Of a stretch of 64,000 nt of DNA, positions 58,275 to 64,000 are shown in pieces. The position numbers and the translations under genes are program-made. The stretch is from assembly GCA_963971225.1 (NCBI GenBank), contig OZ020268.1:112622830-112686829 (forward strand). Direction: 5' to 3'. The notes beneath the pieces were generated by a model. It was given only the letters and a program-made list of their open reading frames with translations. It made no database searches and had not been told where the DNA came from. This DNA is from Melieria omissa. Taxonomy: Eukaryota > Arthropoda > Insecta > Diptera > Ulidiidae. The stretch's first letter is position 1. Each line of letters opens with the position of its first letter.

Positions 58275-59192
58275 AGTTCGGGTAATGTGATATACCTGTT
58301 TGTTTTACGGCGATTCCCGACACACTTTGCCTTAAAAGACACTTTTTTTGGTCTCAAACTGCTCACTGACACATTATTTAGTATATCTAAGATTATTAAC
58401 TCTTTAAAATAAACTGTTGACAAGTTTTTTAATTACAAATGAAAATATCCAAAAATTGGCGTCTGAAAAAAGTGGCGGGTAATGTGATATACCATCGGCG
58501 GGTAATGTGATATACCCGAAAAAACATTATTTAACAGACCTATTAGTTTCAAACTTGGTGAAAATACTCCAAATCAAAAATAATTAGAGACGTGTTTCTC
58601 ATTTCTTTAAGAAAATCACAATCTGACGGGGTAAACCAAGGGTTAAAAATTTGTATCGAGAAACATGATTTCATGGGTTTTTTTTTATCTGAAACGTAAA
58701 CACAACAGATTTTTGAGATTATTCCAATTCAAATATTATAAAATTAAGCATATATACATTTCTGCATACAAATATTACTACTACTGTCATAAGTCTGGGT
58801 ACTGTGATGTACTGTATCACATTACCCGAAATTTACTTTTTGCGAAAAAAATATTATAAAAGAACAATAATAATTTTGTTAAGAAGACCGTACCTCGCAA
58901 ACTCATAATCGATATCACTGATTTACTTCTGATTAGCCTCGAACTTTCTTATAATATTTTTTTTTGTATCTTTTATGCTTTCAAACTTAATGACCAAAAA
59001 CTTGTGCAAGCACTACTCAAAGCACTTCATCACACTGACTGTAAACTATTTAAGCAAATACATCCAAAATCATGCAGCACGAGTTTTTTAGCTTTTATGA
59101 TGTTTTAAAAAGGTTAATTTTGAAACAGGTCAACGCACTGGTGAAATAAGCCACTATATCATATTACCCGACCATATCACATTACCCGAACT
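58275..59192. mobile_element. TIR element with reiterated GGGTAATGTGATAT motif, 918 bp
   Basis: TA flanks (58273-58274, 59193-59194). The tips AGTTCGGGTAATGTGATAT are inverted. The motif GGGTAATGTGATATACC recurs inside near 58481 and 58501 in direct orientation, and as TCACATTACCCG or TCATATTACCCG near 58818, 59160 and 59178. It has no coding capacity. The superfamily is uncertain; TA duplication suggests Tc1/mariner/pogo. Confidence 0.75.
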
Positions 59193-59397
59193 TACTGCTA
59201 AAAAGAATTTATATACGGGTTGAGGAAACAATATTATTATTTGAAAAACATGTTTTTTCATTTCCAGCTATTAAATGGTTTTTTTTTTAGAAATTACAAA
59301 TAGTTCCTACACGGTACTTTTGCCACTCACGGTTTGACTTAAAAATGTGTTCACGAGATGAATGGGCGGTAATTGTGAGATTGCACTCCTATAACTT

Positions 59398-59673
59398 AGG
59401 TACATATGTATGTCTGTAATTTTCTACAGAATTCAGTCTCGCGATTTCAATGACGACGAAGAAAGTTGTTGTCTGATGGAAATGGCCTCAATCAAGGCGA
59501 CGCGTCGTGTATCTCATGAGTTTAATTTATGCCCACCAAGGAGAGCTGCAAAAACAGGTGTTTCTCCTTCGCCAACTCCCATTGCCAACGCGCTAATGCG
59601 CTCACCAGAGAGTGGTGGCAACAGCAATGGGGATAAATTAAAAATGAAATATGAACGCAACGAGTTCAGCTAA
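59398..59673 (+). CDS. Possible orphan terminal exon
   Basis: After an acceptor-like TTTTCTACAG (ending near 59429), a frame runs IQSRDFNDDEESCCLMEMAS, then IKATRRVSHEFNLCPPRRAA, to a stop at 59671-59673. Composition looks more coding-like than its neighbours and it lies next to a good acceptor. I do not recognise the protein and no partner exon upstream on the plus strand was found. It could be the last exon of a gene whose earlier exons lie outside or far to the left, or chance. Confidence 0.22.
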   Translation, partial: RYICMSVIFYRIQSRDFNDDEESCCLMEMASIKATRRVSHEFNLCPPRRAAKTGVSPSPTPIANALMRSPESGGNSNGDKLKMKYERNEFS

Positions 59674-62600
59674 TGAGGTGGTGTTGGCTCATTTAATTAC
59701 ACAAACCCAAAAGCAGCAAACAAACAAATAAAAAGCGCACAGCGGAAAAATGCACAACATTCACACATTCCGAGTGTGCTGAACAAGAGCACACTACCCC
59801 ATAAATGCGCAGAAACAAAAGTAAGACCGACAATAAAGCAAACCGAAAAAAATCAGCCGAAAAAACGAAACGAAAGAAAAAACGATTAAAAACTTTACGG
59901 CCGCTGACATCGCCATTTAATGCACTAAAAATTATTTCATGCTATAAGGAAATACCCGAAATACAACCACACACACGCGCACGCACACATGCATGCATAC
60001 ACACATGCATCCGGGTGTATTTATGTAAATGTGCACCCACCTTGCCAACCCCTCGATGCCTTGCTGTACCGCAAAACAGCAAAAACATTGCGCACTCAAA
60101 CTCAAATCGCGCTCACCAGAGCACGAAAGGTGGAAGAGCGGAGGCAGGGCAGAGCAGAGCGACAGCGAGTTGAGTGGGGTTGGCGGATGGGGAACGGGAA
60201 CGGGGGGAAGACGATGCAGTAGAAAACCAGGGGGCTGGGAGGGAGTTGGCAGATTCGAATGCGCTCTATGGAGGGGAAGAGTGTGTGGGGGCGCACGCCG
60301 ATACACTACCAACAACAACAGCAAATTCGACGACAACAACAACACACAAGCAATCGCTGCAGCAGCGAGGAGGCAAGTAAGCAGGCAGACAAATAGATTA
60401 TTGCCAGAATGCTACACTTGAACATACATATATATAGCGAATGAAATAACATACAAATATGTATGTATGTATGTATGTAGACTCGCATACAAGCATACAA
60501 AACGCACACACACGAACCGCAACATACCATAACCAACATTGTTTTTGCTGCTTCTACACACACACACGCACACAAACACGCACACACGCGCGTTCCTATA
60601 TACATATACAAAAATATATATTGTGAAATATATCCGTACGTACAATGTACCACATCATACCATACAGAGGAGCAGAATCAACGACCAGGTGACGGCGAGA
60701 GTGGGATGAGGAAGCAGTGCAAAATTCAGTAAACAGCCACACGTACACCGACACCACTCCTTATCGGTGTGTGCGTGCGCTTTATGTATAAACAGCATGT
60801 GTACATAGCTGGGAAAACAGCAACAACAATAACAACAACACCGCATATACTACATAACTCAGCAAGAGGCAAAGAAACTGCCACCTTGCAACATCTATTC
60901 GTCTGTTCAAAAGTTTATCTGTCTGTCTGTCCGTTGGTTGGTTTGTAGGTTCAGTAGTCTGCCCGCGCTGGCTCGCATTCATATATGATTAATGTATGTG
61001 TGCCCAAGTATATATTTATTGCGCCATATATACATACACACATACATATTTGTGGCGGCAAATACATTTTTTATGATAAAACAAAATTATGTGGTGTGCG
61101 GTCTGATGCATTTTTCATCTCAGTTACAGGCCCACATTCAATATGCGTTAATCAAGTGACTTACTGAAAATTTATCATTGTAAAAGCGTTTAATTACAAT
61201 TATTCGAACATATTTAAAATTAAAATCAAAATCAGACAAAATACACTGCACCACTCGGCTATTCGCTTTTGTATTATTTTCGTTAGAAAACAGCTGCTGC
61301 TGCTTAGTACCAGCACCGCACCACCCCTCCTCACAGCATCAACCCCTCCAACTGTGGTGTCAGCTTCATCAGCTTAAAATGCATCTTTTCGACTTGTTGC
61401 CCAACTTTTTATACGTTTCATTCATGCACATATGCACAAACAACAACACTATCACGCACATATGTACGTCAAATAAACGTCTTCATTATGCATAAAACAG
61501 CACAAAATATTCGCAAGCAAGTCAAAACAAGCACAAAACGTTGTTATTTTCGGAACAAAGAATTCATTATCATTAATTAATTGTGCATATAAAATACATA
61601 TATTGCACATATGTACATATGTTTGTAGGGTTATTTTTCGAATTATATCTGAATTAGATTGTCGTTTATGTAAATACGTATATTACTTAAAAGAAAAGTA
61701 ATCATGGCTACGACATGTCACTCACGAACTGAAACCCAATGAAACCTCAATCGCATAGGCACAAGCTAATCAAAATTAAGAAAAATACATTTATAAATAT
61801 ATAATTAACTGAAAATTCCAGCTTAATCTTCGCCTTATCGTTTTTTTGCCTTATGTGTAGTTAATGACAAAAATAATGAGAGAAAATGTGCTTTCGAAAT
61901 ACTCTGGGCCTCTTTGTAAGTTTCTTCCGTATCAAGGGGTATTAGCAGCGGAGAGAGGGGTCTAGCTAGTTTTAATTTGTGTGAGCCTAAGTGATGAACC
62001 CAGCTTTTATGATGAACATTCAGATTAGTTTTTAAAACGAGAAAAAACATTTCATAATCGGCATGGATAGGCAACAAAAATTACCGATTATTTAGTCAAT
62101 TGTTCTCGTAAATCCAAGTTCAAGAAAGTCAAAGGTGTTTTTTTGTTTTTTGTGTTTCAAAACCAGGTATCAAATTATGAGAGAATTGTTTATGTTTTCG
62201 AAATTTTACATTATGAAAATTACTGAAAAATTTGTGTCTTAAAAAAGACCAAAACCGGATTGGTTGAAAGCTGTTCATACTCTTGAATTTATTATATCAG
62301 AAAAAATTGCATTGGTTCGGTGACGGTTCTAAAAAAAGAAGAACAGACAAAATAGTGTTTTCTTTTTTGCTTTGAAATTGAAAAAATATTTAGGTGCAAT
62401 GAAATCCACTCCGGCACCTCACACTGAGCCGCCATCTTTAAACATTAAAAAAAAACTCGAACATCCCGGGAAAAATCCTTTGACACTTTTTCATCTACTG
62501 AGGTCTTCTATCGAATGAGATATGTTTGACCTTGTCCCTTTTTTTAGTGTTGCACTGTGTAATTGAACCGTTTGCGTTGCAATTCTTCTTCAAATTAGGT

Positions 62601-64000
62601 CCTTGTCGATTGCAAGAGTGCTTGACGTAATATTCCACATATTTTAATGCAGATTGATTTGAAGTGAAGTCTTCACTGTCTCAAGTGAAATTTCTTTTAT
62701 GACCTCAGTGAATTTGAAACTAGATTTTTCCCCAAAGGTGTCTTTGTTTATTTATAAACTGACAGAACCAAATGAGACAAAGCCATTTCAAGTGCCATAT
62801 CAGGTACGATGGTTGATCAATGTTATTCTAAGAATTCTGGGTAAAATTTTTGCATTTAAATCAATAAATAGACAATATCATCGAAACGCATTGCAAGGTC
62901 AAATCAATATTCTGAGTGAAAGACGGCGCTTACATTGCATATGCTGATGCTCCACGAAGGCAAACGCCATATAACTAGTCCATCTGTATTAGTTCAATGC
63001 TGTCATTGTTGCCAAAAATTGTGTCAAGTGCTCTTATTAGCTTAATATGAATTTTAATAGTTGAAAAATTTAAGCATAAACAATTTGCATATATTTCCAT
63101 TAGTTATAAACTAATGTCATGACTGCTGTATGTATAGTAAAACATACACAAAAACCGTCACATTAGTTAATTCTCAACGGCTTGAGACTAAACGGTCATA
63201 AAAGACTCACTTTTGGATTTTGTTTATAATTTAATGCAAACGAAACTCTGAAAATACAGTTATGTACATATATACATACATAGGCATGTACAAATGCGCA
63301 AGTGTTTCTAAATTAACCTATGTATGTATATACAAACGCATAGGTACATATGTATGTATTGTATTACAACTGCAACATGAAATGGTTGTTGGCTGTTTTT
63401 GTGTGTTATGGCCTGAAAAAGTTGCCAACAACGACGGCAAACCAGTTTGAAAGTCATTAATTACAAAATTTTTTTTTTTGCTTATTGTTGTTTTTTGCTT
63501 GGTTTGGTTTTTTACTTTCTGTTAATTGTTGTTGTTATTCTTTTACTTTTTTCCACTGATGCTTCTGCTGTCACTGTTGCTGTTGCTGGTTGTCATATTG
63601 TTGAGCTTAGCGCTGTTTCTTGGCATTATACTTCTCAGTGCGTGTGTGGTCATAACTCTTGACCTCTGCCTTTATCTCAGATCAGATTCAGCATTCTGCA
63701 CATTTAAAATAGATGAAATCTAGACTCCCGCTAGGAATACACACCATTGCAATGCAGAAACTAAAGAATCTTCCAAAGTTTCACTTTAGAGTTCGTGAAG
63801 ATGCTTCTTCTTAAGTACCTGAGAGTGAAACTTAATTTGAAAAGTTATTAATAAAAACCCATTTGCTTATGTAATAATAAGCACATATTGCATTTGCAAC
63901 AATAGCCTAAGTTTGTTTTGTTTTTTTTAAGCTTACATCAACTTAAGTTGTTATGTCATATTTGCAAATCAATGTTTTGCAAAGTTGCCTACATTTCAAC
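59674..64000. other. Gene-poor right end with dinucleotide microsatellites
   Basis: 4.3 kb with CA/TG, TATG and GGA-rich runs, densest at 59970-60010, 60430-60640 and 63260-63360. The GC-rich part at 60060-60420 produces overlapping open frames on both strands that are compositional. No gene or element ends were recognised; it may be upstream or intronic sequence of a gene beyond the window. Confidence 0.45.
60420..60640. repeat. TATG and CA microsatellite cluster
   Basis: (TATG)n near 60458-60480 and (CA)n-rich stretches at 60495-60595, with other short CATA runs around. This is typical fly spacer simple sequence. Confidence 0.8.

Noticed and set aside
59932..60421. Open frames up to 137 codons on both strands
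   Set aside because: Mutually overlapping, driven by CA/TG microsatellites and a GGA-rich stretch; no motif recognised.

Overview
The window is nuclear DNA from a higher fly. GT-AG introns, AT-rich spacers full of TATG/CATA microsatellites, CAG/CAA-rich coding tracts and many mariner/Tc1/TTAA-type transposons fit a cyclorrhaphan dipteran, most likely a tephritid fruit fly (inference from style and homology, not tested). There is no bacterial, plasmid or phage content.

Layout. (1) About 0.9-19.4 kb, + strand: a complete 16-exon glutamate synthase (GOGAT) gene encoding 2160 residues, with the glutaminase, FMN/3Fe-4S and NAD(P)H-FAD parts fused in one polypeptide. Its introns hold a TTAA-flanked MITE, a deleted mariner that was itself split by a TTAA element, a tRNA-derived relic and a palindrome-rich TIR element. 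(2) 21.1-21.6 kb, - strand: a BRI3-type membrane protein. (3) 23.7-24.3 kb, + strand: a single-PDZ TAX1BP3/TIP-1 protein. (4) 27.6-30.0 kb, - strand: UDP-galactose 4-epimerase. (5) 32.4-33.1 kb, + strand: complex I subunit NDUFA5/ND-13B. (6) 35.1-35.5 kb, + strand: a small secreted peptide precursor with a dibasic processing site, not firmly identified. (7) 41.3-45.4 kb, - strand: simjang/p66 (GATAD2), the NuRD subunit, in nine coding exons. (8) 46-64 kb: gene-poor, holding at least seven DNA-transposon copies or relics and two weak orphan coding stretches.

The genes are unrelated housekeeping and regulatory genes, each with its own promoter; nothing suggests an operon or a shared pathway beyond general metabolism. 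From memory their Drosophila orthologues mostly lie on 3L, so this is probably a Muller D fragment (not checked).

The most interesting content is the repeat fraction. Nested insertions occur in both orders: a TTAA element inside a mariner, and a mariner inside a TTAA element. There is a foldback family with one member carrying a 144-bp hairpin-bearing tandem array, a short core motif shared by foldback elements with different termini, a LINE copy with a perfect 11-bp target duplication, and a compact 29-bp-stem hairpin at 37.6 kb that pairs fully only as a minus-strand RNA. I found no convincing new multi-gene system. Exon boundaries were read by hand and are consistent in phase for every gene called complete.
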